From NCBI GenBank assembly GCA_950295325.1, contig OX485803.1:6574001-6638000 (forward strand): a stretch of DNA of 64,000 nucleotides. Reading direction: 5' to 3'. Below the pieces are notes generated by a model. That model saw only the letters and a list, made by a program, of their open reading frames with translations. It did not search any database and had not been told where the DNA came from. Both the position numbers and the translations under genes were made by a program. Numbering within the stretch: the stretch's first letter is position 1; each line of letters begins with the position of its first letter. The DNA comes from Polytrichum commune. Taxonomy: Eukaryota; Streptophyta; Polytrichopsida; Polytrichales; Polytrichaceae. This document shows positions 1-12,500 of the stretch, piece after piece.

Positions 1-114
1 AGACCTTGGGGGTACAAAATAAAAGGAGCCATGAGAATGGTTCTTAAGTAGCATCAACATAGTCTGTAAAAGAATTGGGCCCTTTAGCCAGGATGAAATG
101 TTCATAAATATTAC

Positions 115-3017
115 CTCTGTCTCCATTCTCCAGTACTTCTCCCTCATCACCGTTCTCTGTAGCTCTGCCATTGCCATTCTCATTTCGTTGCTGCTTTAGA
201 AGTTCCTTTTCCTCCTTCCTTCTCTTCACCTCTTCTACTTCAACCTCCCTCTTTTGAGCAATGATGGACTGATGTCCTTCAATGTTCTCATCAATCTGAC
301 TTCTCACTGTATTGGAGTTGAGACAGCAGTTTACCAGTGCTTGCAGAATATTTAGCTTCTCAGAGGCCTCAAGCTGTTTAAAGAAGCCCTGACGAATCAT
401 AGAAATCGCTGTTGTAACTTCCTTCTGACTAGGTAGCTCCAAGAAATCACAAAGGTCATCCTTCCAGTTGGCCATAGTAACCTCAGTGCGTCTTTTTCTT
501 TTCTGATGAAATTCTTCTCTAAATATGGGGTCAGTCAAAGCTGCTCGAAGCAATGCATGAGTCATCTCCAATAAAAGTTGTGCCTCACCATCCCTATAGT
601 CAAGTGACTTTTCAAAGTCTTCCAATGTAAAATGTGAGAGAGATATGGCCTTGCCAAACAAGCAGCAGAAATCCCAAACCATCAACAAGTCCCCTATACA
701 GTCCATGGGTAGAATGAAATCTGTGGCTGGAACTGGTCGATCAGATAGAGGAGGATCACCAGCTGCTGGCTTGACTAATGTATCCTCAATTGGGTAACGG
801 ATGGGCTGAGGTATGACTGCAGAAATACAGACATTTTAATTAGAACCTAAGAATTAGATTAGAGTGAAACATCAAGCTGTCTTTCCTGCCAGAGTTTCCC
901 AGTCAGCTCAAAATCATCAGCGACCTCATAACTATCTCATTAGTGCTCGGAGCATTCAGCAATGAATACTTCACCTTATCAGTCAAAAATATGAATATCA
1001 CATGTATTGTTTGTCTGTATTGATGTCAACAACAATAAAATCAAATAGGCATGAGCTAAGATGGAAATACTGCTCCTTACCATGAACCAGGTACTCAATC
1101 TAAGCAGTAAAAGAATGTCAGATCTACCACTCTCCATTATGATATGTATTGATGTACAGGACAAACTCACAAGTGATACATCTCCATAACCCTGAATTCC
1201 CATACTCTGAATGCATCATGCATTTAAAAATGACCATATTGTCAAGTTGTAGTGCGAACCTTTTTCTACATGTTGTCTTTTTCCATCACCTTTCTTCCTG
1301 ACTGCACCCTCGCTTCTCCTACGCTTCCTGAGACCATGAACTCCGTTTTGCATTTCTTCATCCTATATTCACAAGAGGTTATCATTACTGGTGAGTAAGT
1401 GGGTGTATACACTCATTACTTTCATGTGTGATTTGTGTCACAACTCTGAGGAGATGAGTGCATTTCAGGGGACCCCACCCCCAAATGCACACCACTGGTA
1501 TATTCTCTCCATAGAACATACATTGGATGCCCCTGAGCACCACTCTACCTATTCTATCTACGCTCTATGATTATTAACAATTATACAGAGCTTCAGTATC
1601 CGTATAAAAAGGCTACAGAAGGCAAGAGACTCATCAAATGGGATTGGCTACGTTAACGAAGCAGGCCAGAGATAAAAGTGATAGAGTTTGGCAGAATGCA
1701 ATAATGGTGAGACTCCATACTTCAGATCGTTTGCCCCGTTCACCCAGCGACGCTCTTTTCGACTCTTTTTCGGTGACCTTTGGTCGCTCAGGAGCCTCTA
1801 TGGGTATTTTATACTTTCGGGCAAGTTTGTCATGCACAAACCAGGCCGAGCTCCTGGAAGGACCCGAAGAAGCCGACTCCCTGATGAACGCCTTCAATAG
1901 CACCCGGGAAAATGGATGCTTCCTGCGTCTTAGGTTATCCCCTGAAACCCGAGAAGTATGCACTTTCTTGCCTTCGTCATGCAGCCAAGCAACCTCGTAC
2001 AAAGGGCTTTCATCCTCCGCTTGACCAAGAACTTTCAGAACCCGACACAAACTGGGTACTTCATCACGTACCCCTGTAACTTCCTCTCCAACCACAAACC
2101 TCTCCTTGAAATCTTTGTAAACCCTGTCCACCAGCTCATCAATGCGCAATGGACCTGAAGATGTAAAATTCGTCATAATTTCTCAGATAATGCTTAGCGG
2201 GTTGCTGGTTCATGGAAATCTCGGATGTGCGGATCATAGTGAGAACTCATATATGTAGATAGGTAGGTAGATAGATAGATAGATAGATGAGGATGAGCTC
2301 GAAGTATACCACATGGGCAGAAACATCGAATAAATCTCTCTTGCTGGTGTCCAAAAAAATATTAGTAAGTGGCGGATAGCGAGAGAAGGTGAATCCTGTC
2401 TTACAAATTTGACATGTTTCCGAACCACAACAAGGAGGGGGACGGGGGTTAGGGGGAAGAAACATACTGAATTGAACCATGCGCAATACAGGGCCCATGA
2501 ACTCTTTCGGGAACTGCTGCACTTTCTCCGTGGCCTTGCGTTCCGAGACCAAGGCTTCTTCGTATGTTAAATTCATCTTCCCTGACACCTTACACGTCCA
2601 CACCCTGCGCCGGTACAGCTTCATGCAACTCAAATATTCTCTGCCGACGCACGCAGGTTAAGGACAACCAACCAACGATTACAATGCAAAATCGATCATC
2701 ATCGCGAGAGTATCTTCCTTGAAGGAATTTTTTTTTAAAATGCATACGTGTGCATGTCGACTTATCATCACAATAACACATATACAATAAAAATAAGAAC
2801 ACGAACTCCCCCGAGATCAATGATCATCAAGACTTTAAAGAAAAAAAATACATACAGCCAACCCCAATGGCATCCCTCTCGAACAAATTCCGCAGAGAGG
2901 ATACGTATAGTCCCGCAAAATCTCCTTCGTGAATCGTATCTGAAACACGTCCTCATCGGCCGTCAAGTCCTTGGGCGGTTTCCGAAGCACATACGGCTTC
3001 CGCTTGAACAGCGGCAT
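115..3017 (-). CDS. WAC-DDT-WHIM domain protein (ISWI-type chromatin-remodelling accessory subunit), 3' end outside window
   Basis: Five exons join in phase on the minus strand: 2905-3017, 2468-2640, 1721-2154, 1290-1362 and 115-816, about 498 residues so far. The start MPLFKRKPYVL and the segment LYRRRVWTCKVSGK with NLTYEEALVSE (about residues 1-110) are the WAC (Acf1-type DNA-binding) domain. The DDT domain begins near residue 302 (GDLLMVWDFC) and a WHIM-like helix segment follows (FFKQLEASEKLNILQALV), then a basic, charged tail. Plant proteins with this order are nuclear partners of ISWI remodellers; that role is known for the family, not shown here. The last exon has a good donor at 115/114 (CAGAG|GTAATA), and family members continue past this point, so further exons probably lie left of base 1. 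If that donor is skipped the frame stops at 44-46. The joined phases and family match make the exon chain secure; only the 3' end is uncertain. Confidence 0.92.
2257..2290. repeat. GATA-type microsatellite in an intron
   Basis: A run of GATA/GGTA tetranucleotides lies inside the second intron of the WAC-DDT gene (2155-2467). Confidence 0.85.
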
Positions 3018-4127
3018 TGTGATGAAAGAAAAAACCCTGAGCTGCCGCCTCCGTCACAACCGCTCTTCTTCTCTCCCCACAATGCAAGACATAAAAATCT
3101 TCTCTCCACTCCCCTCCACTCAAATAAACTCCAATAAACTCCCCGGCCCCGCCAATTCCCTCTGCCTCCACGACCCTTACGAAATCTGCATAGAGTCCCT
3201 CCGTGCAAACCCTCGCTTCAACGCATGTGTCCCTAATTAGGTTTTGTTCTTCCCCCGCACAGCCTTAGCTTTTCCTTTGCTCTGCTGCTGGCATTTGCCC
3301 CTTGGGCGTTTCGAACAGAGATGCCAATGTTGGGCCTAATAGATAGCATATGGCCATGCCACACGTTCTTGCGGTCAGGGCTGTTTCCCGCACCGATGCC
3401 CTCCCGCATGGGCCCTGCGAGCGCAGCGATGAATATGTTAGCAGAGCGAGGCAGCGATGGCGGTGGTGCTCGGAATTGGAGCAAAAGAAACTGAGCACGG
3501 GCAGCCTTCCCGCGGCGCAGGTCGAGCTCTCCACCCCGCCCGCTCCGCCACCCTCTTCGTCCACGATTCGTCCGACTTTCGTCCACTTCTCGTCCTTATT
3601 GTGACGGACGTGTGTGTGCTACGAGGCTTGGTGACGTGTGTTATTGCTTTCGTCCGCTGTCGTGGTGAGTGGCGGGGGCGCCACCATTCTTCGCCCAAGA
3701 TTCCGTCCGACTCTCGTCGATGTTCTGACGGAAACTCTGTGGATGTGTTTTTTCGTTTCACCCGCGGTCGTGGTGGGTGGCGGGGCCCACCTCCGTCGTT
3801 GGTGTTTTGACGGAGGGTGGGTTTGGTTCGGTGTGTTTTGTCGTTCTTCTGTGGTCGTCGGATGGTCGTGAGTGGCGGGGCGTGTATGCTGGGGCTCCGT
3901 GCGGGAAATTGAACGCTGAACCATTTTTGGAGGGGATGATTCTCGTTGGTGGCTATTCAAATGTGGGGGCGCCTTCGATGAATGAAAGTGACTCGCTCTC
4001 GTGTCGGGGGGGGGGGACGGATGAATGGTGTTGGAGGTGCAGTGGACGGAAACTGGTAGTGAGTGGTAACCTACTAGGCTTGACTCTTGAGTTACAAGGA
4101 GGACCTGAGGGGTCAAGCATTTTCTAA
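3018..4127. other. GC-rich 5' flank of the WAC-DDT gene
   Basis: This gene-free stretch lies directly upstream of the WAC-DDT start codon and is much richer in G+C than its surroundings, as expected for a promoter and 5'-UTR region. Several open frames overlap here on both strands, but they look like a by-product of composition: none resembles a known family or has a clear exon structure. Short related segments recur (GTGGTGAGTGGCGGGGGCGCC near 3664 without its last base, GTGGTGGGTGGCGGGG near 3770, GTCGTGAGTGGCGGGGCG near 3864), so part of the region may be a decayed local duplication. Confidence 0.4.
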
Positions 4128-6937
4128 GATGTGCGACATATTTACATTTTCAAAGCTTTCTTGAAGACTATTACAAAACATAACTTCAAATACATAAAGT
4201 GAATTCAACATTTTTCCAGATGAGAAGGATTTGGGATTATTGTGAATGAAATTGCATAACGTTATTCAATCATGTGGATTGGTTTCATGACTTTGGAATA
4301 TGTCGATTATATTATGTAGTCTCCTTCCCCAACAAAATAAGAATATTTGTATACTATTCATACATTCAAGCTGACACTTGGAAATTTGGGTGCAGTTATG
4401 CTCCTAGCATTTTTCACATGAATCATTGTTCATCTTGGTATTAGTCATTGAAAACATTATTTGTATTAGCACTATCAATAAAAATACTGACATTAATTGC
4501 AATATTTATATTATTCATACTAGCACTACTCATTATTCGTATCAGCATCAATTTCTTCCTATTATCTAAGTTTCTTCTCAAGAAGCCAAGATAGTGGAGG
4601 ATCATGTCATATGCAAAATCTAGAATGGAATACAACGGTACCATGCAACTGAATAATGTTCACGGATTTTTTTTTAAATGGGTTGTTATTTTTTATTCTA
4701 CAATAAGCGGTCATTGTGATGACATACAAACATCGAACCAAACACTAAGGTGCGAGTGCAAATAGATAAAGGTATAGAATAACAAGAACAGAAAAGAAAA
4801 CATCATCAATCCTTCACTACAAGAAGAAGAAGAACTCCGGTCCCTTTTACAGGGGCCGGAGTGAATGAAGTGTCTGTCCTTCACTACAAAATAGAACCCC
4901 CCCCCTCCTTCAAAGGCATTTCCACATGCAAGTACTAAGTTCCCCATGGTACTATGAAGCTGAGGGGTCTTGCATGTGGAGTTTAAACTATATGGAGAAT
5001 AGTGTGGGTATGTTGATGAGTGTTAAATATCTCTTTCTCTAATCTTTCTTAAACACTTTTTATATTTGCATCAATTTTAGATTTGGCCAAGAATTTGAGT
5101 TACTAGTAGCCATGTAGGTGCCCTAAACCATGCCCACAACACTCATATATAGGTGTCCGGTAAAGTTTTGTCACCAAAATTAGGCCCGCTTATGACTTAG
5201 GTCAAACTTAGGGGGCACTATGTTTGGTTTGATTTGTCTTTGTTGTTTGACATGTAAGTAATAAAGTCACACACCTTGGTCTATGTCATTCCAAAGGTAT
5301 ATTTTGAAGCTTGTAAGATTGCCCTTCTACAAGTATTTTAGTCATGACCTAATGCACATGTGTCCCATTGTGGGCTTTTCTAACTCCACATACATATATG
5401 GCCATTGGATCAACGGTTTGAATGAACCATTTTGCTAACATTTTCAAAGAAGGAAAAATGTCATTGATAAATTTACGATTGGACTTTGTGTGCTCCTGAG
5501 GTCTCTAATTGAAGTGTTTGGTTAATTCGTATCATTGACTACCCCGAGATGCTTCACCATGAAATCAGCCCAATCACAAATTGTTGGACACTGCTATCCA
5601 CCTAACAATGGCACAACCATGCGATGAAACTCCAGTCCATGAACAAGCTTTTGACCATGCTGAATGTTGGAGGTTGCTTAAGGATCTTTATGTGTCACTT
5701 ACAATTTCACTAGTGATGTTGAGGTTGTGAATGGCCAACGATCTACAACTGTTATAGTTCAGACCTAGTTCATGGCGTGATGGTTGAAGTGGTAGAATTC
5801 AAGTCTCTCAATACAATGTTCTATTAAATTCTCACCACCATCTTGAGGAGAAATCTCTTGAATACTTCATCATACATGCTTCATTATGGGCCCATGTATA
5901 ATCAATATATTTGCATGCCAAGTTTCTTGGATTGCTTATGTTACTTTTTATCATGGTTTTGTGTCATAACAATATGTTGGTTTTTTTAATGGAATAAGCA
6001 CCAATTAGAGAGTTTGATGATGTCAAGAAGCAATTAGGTCCCATAAATAGTGAACATACTGTTCTACAACCAAACCCATACATAGAGCAATGGTATTGCT
6101 TTGGATAAGGCATAAAATCCTCATTTTCAAGCCGATCCCCATTCACTACATGAACTGTAGTACATGTTTTCAAATTTGGTAGTATTGCTATCAAATGTAT
6201 GTTGTACATGTGAATTCAGTCTATAATATGTTATGTGATATATTCAATCTTTGGTTATTTATTATTTGATTTCCTTTTTACTAACGATGCCCTTCCATTC
6301 GCGTGGGATTGTTTGTGATGAACAACATTGACCCTCATATTTTTTCCAATGTTTGGATCGATAGGTCTCACGAATTGTGTATGTATACCATGGCCCAAAC
6401 ATGTGTTTAGCAATATAATATTTTTGCATGCATGTTTTTGGTTTTTGGATTTCCTTGTCTGTTGCTTCCCGAAGACATTGTTCTTGCACATGCAATCATA
6501 CTAATACCTTGACTTGCCCAAAGTCTCACAGGCTCAACCCCAACATGGAGATGTTGTTCCACTTAGAGGCATCAAAGGACAATGGGGGGGATTTCGATGG
6601 AGGACAATGGGAGGCATATACTTAATTAGATTATTTCGACAAACCGAATTTAGAACAACTATAGTTAACTACATTATTTGGAAGGTCAAATGATGAACAA
6701 CTATAATTACGAAAAGCAACTAGTTAACTAATAATTGAAGTGGTTGATTAGTTGTCCAAGGTCTGCATCGTTTCTTACATACATGAGTGCACCTTGTCTT
6801 TATTAGTAATGAGAAGAGGAATCCATTAGTGGGTGGAAGTTTTTGTAATAACAAGATTGTCTATATAAAAGAAGAAATAGAATCATGATTAAGGATTTAC
6901 TAAAACAAAGATCTACAGCCAGACCCCTAGCTTGAAG
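4128..6937. other. AT-rich gene-free stretch
   Basis: I find no exon chain, RNA gene or delimited element here. One local oddity is at 4816-4862: a CACTACAAGAAGAAG start followed by a perfect-looking hairpin (CTCCGGTCCC / GGGGCCGGAG, loop of 7). That resembles the end of a CACTA transposon, but no partner end was found. Confidence 0.4.
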
Positions 6938-6949
6938 TATACATTTTGA

Positions 6950-7145
6950 TGGTCCGAGATGACCTTAAACTACCGGATGATGGTGGAGAGATACCCAAAT
7001 CTCAAGGAAGAGGTTGGCAGTTCGAATCCCGGCTGTGAAATCTTCTCTCTACTTGACGGAAAACTTGCCAGGTGGTGAACTGCCTCCTGTGCTTTGGTGC
7101 TGGCTTGTCGGCCTTCTGTCTCAAAAAATAAAATAAAAATATATA
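6950..7145 (+). mobile_element. tRNA-derived SINE, copy 1
   Basis: The element starts TGGTCCGAGATGACC and is flanked by a perfect 12-bp target-site duplication TATACATTTTGA (6938-6949 and 7146-7157). It carries an A-box-like TGGTGGAGAG at 6981-6990 and a B-box-like AGTTCGAATCCC at 7019-7030, and ends in an A-rich tail after CTGTCTC. A second copy lies at 50210-50397. The internal pol III boxes, A-rich tail and long TSD together define a SINE. It is not a functional tRNA gene because no cloverleaf can be folded around the boxes. Confidence 0.88.
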
Positions 7146-7229
7146 TATACATTTTGAAATTCTATTATACAAGTTGTATAATAAATAAATACAATATGGA
7201 ATTTGTTCAATTGTCAACTTCATTGAAAT

Positions 7230-7558
7230 ACTACACTAAACATGATATTTAGTGTCAAATGGTATTTTATGTCACTATGGTAACTTTTCGGATGACACTT
7301 CTTATGAATAAGTGAACAAATATTGTCATGGATGATGGATGAGTTCATCCATTGCCCAAAACCCTACCTTCTCTTGTCAGCAACTTGTGATGAAACGTTA
7401 TCATAGATGATTGAAATTTGGATGAAAAATCACTTGGTAAGTGACAGGAACTGCAACACTGTAAATCTATAATCCCCCCCCCAAAAAATAAACAAGGAAT
7501 GACACATAATGTTGGGTTCACATTTAGTATTGGTGACACAAATTATATTTAGTGTAGT
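7230..7558. mobile_element. CACTA-like MITE, 329 bp, TSD AAT
   Basis: The ends are inverted repeats: ACTACACTAAACATGATATT at the left, and the complement of ATATTTAGTGTAGT at the right. A 3-bp target-site duplication AAT flanks it (7227-7229 and 7559-7561). The A-C-T-A-C-A-C-x-A-A-A ends and 3-bp TSD fit the CACTA (En/Spm) superfamily. There is no coding capacity. It shares ends and length with the element at 47762-48091. Confidence 0.75.
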
Positions 7559-7601
7559 AATTATGTGTACTGATTGACTGTGAGGTTTCTGTTAGCTCAT
7601 A

Positions 7602-7728
7602 CTCCCTCTGTCCCAAAATGACTGTCCTATATACTCCCTGGAATTTCATGTTTCAAAATATTATTAGGATAAAAATTTTGGGACATAAACCTCCGGGGGG
7701 TAGGACAACCATTTTGGGACAAAGGGAG
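7602..7728. mobile_element. Stowaway MITE, 127 bp, TSD TA
   Basis: The terminal inverted repeats are CTCCCTCTGTCCCAAAATG at the left and the complement of ATTTTGGGACAAAGGGAG at the right, flanked by TA on both sides (7600-7601 and 7729-7730). This is the classic plant Stowaway (Tc1/mariner-derived) end sequence. Confidence 0.93.
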
Positions 7729-7730
7729 TA

Positions 7731-9532
7731 TTAAGTTTGGGTTAGAAGTCACTCACGTTGCCTTGTGTGTTCATGCTACCTTGCTCACACACCTAACTTA
7801 GTGAACCAACTTCACATTCTTCCGCTCTCCCTAAACTTGCTTGCTTACTTACGTTGGAGGGATTTAGGCTTGGTGCATGTTCTCGATCATTGCTTTCATG
7901 GTTTCTTTGAAAACCATATTGTGATGTTTGGTTGTTTTAATTTTTATATGGTGTCGAATTTTAGTAATCATTATGGAAGCATGGACCTTGTGTGAAATGA
8001 TTGTTCTTGGAGATGAGAGTGAGTAGGGATTTTGCGTTGGGCCCAAAAATGCCATGTTAGTGGTGGGGAAAGTCCGACATTTTACATAGAGGTAAATTGA
8101 CATGGTCAACCCTTAAATCAATTGCTATTTTGTAGTCGATCATCATGTTGACTGCGCAAGAAACAGAAAATCCAAAATTCCTAACCCTAAACCTAAACCA
8201 CTAGATTTGGACTGTTCGATTTAGTCCAATTTGTGGTCCAATTTTTTTTGGGGAATTCTTGGAAATTTTTTTATGGTTGTAGTCAACCAAGTCTAATTGA
8301 CCTAGAACATTCGGCTAGTTGCTCAATTGCTACTTAGCAATAGACTTATGAGAGAACCCACATAAAGAAAAGAAAAGAAAAATTAAGGACTATTAGATCT
8401 TGCCTCCAACAAGATCTAACAATCCACAATTTAGTTTGGAATTTTGAAATTTGTTTTCTAGAAGTTGATTGGAGTAGTCAAACAAAAACTACAAATTATC
8501 TAGAAGCATTTCTCTTTTGTTTAAAAAATAAATAAATAAAACCACATCAAGGGGTGTTGTGTCATTTGTGATGTAATGTGATGGCCAGGGGGTTGACCAA
8601 ATTTCTGTGTAGTGCCGTGATGTGAAGTGTCGGCCAAAGGGTTGCCCCTTGGTCAATTGTTTCTAAAGCTCAAGAGTTTGGCAACAAATGCTCTCCATGT
8701 TCAACGACATACATGGATGTACAACAGTGGGCATGAAATATGGTGGAATCTAATAAATTTAATTATAGATACATGAGTGACAATGACATACCAAACAATG
8801 TACATGTGACTTCTATCTTGGCAGTCTGTCCTATGTTGGCAAGTTTGTTGACCCATTGTTGTATTGTGAAATTCTCTTGTGAGATAGGTGGTAAGACAAT
8901 ATTTGTGAGGGAAACTCAAACTATACTCTTCGATGCACTCTAAATCCCTCTCATTTCTATTTCTCACATTTTGCTCTCTGGGTTTCCTCAAGAACTTCCT
9001 CACATCTCATGTTTTAGCATAACTTCTCAGGCCTCTTGCAACAGACAAAATCAACTCAATTTCAAGATTGAATGTTGATGATACAGATGCATGTGTATTG
9101 AATGCGGTTGTAATCATGTTCAATTTTTTTGAATTCGTTTAAATCACAACTCTAGTGCAGTGGCTTTCAATAGTCTCTAAATCTCAACCTCAAGTCAAAA
9201 AGCCTGTCAGTATCCTGTAAAACATCAAGTAGCAATAGAAGTCTGCATCTGCTTAGTCAGGCTGGCCAAGTAAATTTCTGCCTAACATGTCTTCCTGGTA
9301 TACAAAAGCTGGCCGAGCTACTTATATACACATCTAACTCTTATCTCGCTGATTGTACAATAAGTTGAATTGAATGGCAGCCTACAAATTCCTAGTTCGC
9401 CATCTGCCCCCTTCATCCATATACATGAACTTGATGACGTTGGACCGGATCAATGTCCACAATAGTCCCCATTGGGATCAAAGTGTGCAATTACTTGCAT
9501 CAGATATCAATCTAGTACACACTAGGTAATAT
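7731..9532. other. AT-rich gene-free stretch downstream of the PHD gene
   Basis: No exon chain or RNA gene recognised. The last few hundred bases (about 9000-9532) probably include the 3' UTR of the minus-strand PHD gene. An open frame of 100 codons at 8701-9003 on the minus strand has no recognisable domain. Confidence 0.4.
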
Positions 9533-12500
9533 TTATAAGAGGGGATGAGACATTTCAAAGGCGATTTGCTCATCGGGCATGTTGTTGGAATTCTTCAGCA
9601 GGCACAAAATGAAGGCAGCTTGATGTTCTTCAGAGAGCTCAGCATCTGCAAAGTATGGGAGATTCAAGTCGATTTCAGCCATACAGCAACGACTAATTGC
9701 GCTGATTGAAGTCGAACCTACATTCGTCTGCTTTGTGGACCTACTGACCACAAGACAAGATGACAAAATTGTCAGTACTTCAAAATTATAATTGCGCTTA
9801 GGCCCGAATTATCCAATTTCTTCTGTTGCTAGACAGTAGCTTACTTTATTATTCCTTACCTAGGACCTATCATACATACATCATAGCTGTTTATTCACCT
9901 TCCTAAGTCAATTACGAGTCCAATATAATAGTTACAAGGTTAGACTATGATAATTAGCAGATACATATTGTACTGCAAAGATCAGACCGATACCTGTTGA
10001 GTATTAAGAAGTACTAACCTCATATTATCCGGGCGACTGTCACATGTCTTGGCCACTTTGGCTGCAGGCTCTGTGTTGTCCGATATACGCTTGCACCTGA
10101 ATGAAGTAAACGTTTAGAGTCTTATAAATGCTCTGGGCATATTTTAGTTCCATTTATGTGCACAAAAACTTTTTAACATGTCCGAACATGGAACAATATG
10201 CTTAGAAATTTAACTCTATTTCATAGACTTATGGTTACTCTGGGTAGTCAGGTAACATGCCTTGACGTTCTAGTGGATGCCTGAACTGCTATGGAATGTC
10301 GTAAATTCTCATTTGCGGGCGCTGAGTTCTCCTTTCTGCACATGCCCAAAAACATGAGAGACATTCATCAACACACCAAGAGAGTTCTTTCAGCAAGATA
10401 AAGAACAGCCTATGCACCTACTGATTTCGCACCTCCTTGCAAATTTAATATAGATGCTTGGATTATCTTCTTTGTTGTCGATCAACTATATCACTAATTG
10501 ATGGCACGTACTTGTTGGCGAGCTTGATCATATCAAGATTTTTTTGATCTTCACTAGAGATGTTCATGCTGTGGGCCCTTTGGCAATTTGGGCAATGGTA
10601 TGAGGCTCCATTTTGCAGCTCCTGCAAAAAACACAATTCTGGATATATATCTAGAAAAGTTGCGTTTATGATTAAAAAAAAAATCCTAATGAAGCACTGG
10701 GCTCATGAAGCAAGTCTAGGGTTGGCATTTCTCAGGGATGAGAGAATCATACTTACAACGAACCACATACATGTAGTATATGATGTAATGGAACTAAAAA
10801 TTATCGGCTTGCATATTTATCTCAATATTTTGTACACCAAGAGGCTCACTTTCATTTTTTTCTTTGTAAGATTTGCACACGGAGCATGCACCCAAAGAAT
10901 GCATGTATCACACTGAACCTGCAAAGAAGCATAACCAACGGAATCCCAACAAGTTGTTATTGTTGAGGTCCTTTGTATAATTTTACGAAAAACATTTTTA
11001 TTTCATAACTAGAAACAACATACATACAGAAACTCAAGATTTAAATGCTGAATGAAAACGATATGAAAACTAGATTTTTTTGTACAACACCAACATGTGG
11101 TGACGTCAATAATGAGCCGTGACTTACAAAGTTGCCTTCTTCATCTTTTAGCCACACTTTTTTGCAGATGGAGCAATATTGTTTTGCAGCAAACAACTGA
11201 CACAACACAAAAGACAATTTTACAAAATTGGTCCTTGAATAACCCCACTATTATTGAAAATGAATCTAATGCTAATACCAAGAGGTTAAAATCAACACTC
11301 GAGGCGAGATTTGAAGACTGTCATGCACGAAGAAATTGAATAGGATAGATGTACGAAGTAGCTAGGACACGCAAAATGCAAAGACAGACAAGAGACCAGA
11401 AATCAAGAAGGCCATAGGTTTGAGAAAATTGATTTGTGAGAAGACTACAACCAAGAGAGCACTGAAAATGGTGGACTTGACAATATACCTTAGCCATCTC
11501 CTCATCAGAAACATTAGGAGCCACCTGACTCGGCTCTCCTTCAATTTGTGCTCTTATATCCGTAATCTTATTCTTCCCTTTTAGATCCGGCTTCGCCTCC
11601 AGTCTGCATTTGACATTTGAAAGTATACAATGGACTGTTACACAAACACTGGAGTTACGAATTCCTATTGAACAACCTGGACTACTTCAAACTTGCAGAA
11701 AAATTGCTTCAAACACTTAGATATACATAATTTGTTGTCACCCGCAACTCTGAGGACGAATCTGACTGCAGTTTGTGTCATCGTGCACAAGCAACTCTAT
11801 ATTATGGCTGTAGTCTGACATGCCATTTCTCTTCTGCTGATCAGTTGATCTTAGTTATTTCGAAAAAGATATCATTATCATCTTCTAACTGTTGCCATTA
11901 GATCAATGCAATTTACTTCCTCCATGTCACTACTTACTTGATATTCTTAGCCTCCTCTGTCTGTGAGGTGTGAGCTAGGGGCTCGATCTCATCCGCAACT
12001 CGGCCCTGCTCTACGTCTGCCAGGAACTTCTCCAGACCTGACAACATGAATGGGCAACCAAAGTTCAGAGGATCAGGTTTTGTCAGGTGTTGATGAAGTG
12101 CGATTTGTTGTATACACTAATTTAGTAAAGGTGCGAGAAATTGTAAAATTTATGACATCACAATCTCAGTACGTACGCTGCGTCACCAGGAAATTTGGGC
12201 AATCGTATCACCTAGGGAAACTTGTGGTATAAAATTCTACAAATCATGGTGAATTGAGGCGCATGGGTAACATGATGATACACACCATCTGAAATTGTGT
12301 TTGACACATACATTGATCGGCCAGATCACGTAGGAAGAATGGTAGAACATAGGCATATTAGTTCTCATCTTACATTTACTTTTGTTTTCTGTTTTCTTGT
12401 AGGACTCGCGGCTTTCTGATATTAGAAGCTCGATAAATGCTTCCATAGTTAGAGAGTTTCTCTGCACAATTGCACAAGAACACCTCCATGATTAGAGAAC

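Noticed and set aside
1638-2158. Plus-strand frames opposite the third WAC-DDT exon
   Set aside because: They are antisense shadows of an exon whose protein and splice phases are well supported.
3233-4127. Overlapping frames on both strands in the GC-rich flank
   Set aside because: High G+C removes stops; no domain, no consistent splicing and no family resemblance.
7019-7030. tRNA gene suggested by a B box
   Set aside because: No cloverleaf or anticodon arm can be folded; the element has an A-rich tail and target duplication, so it is a SINE.
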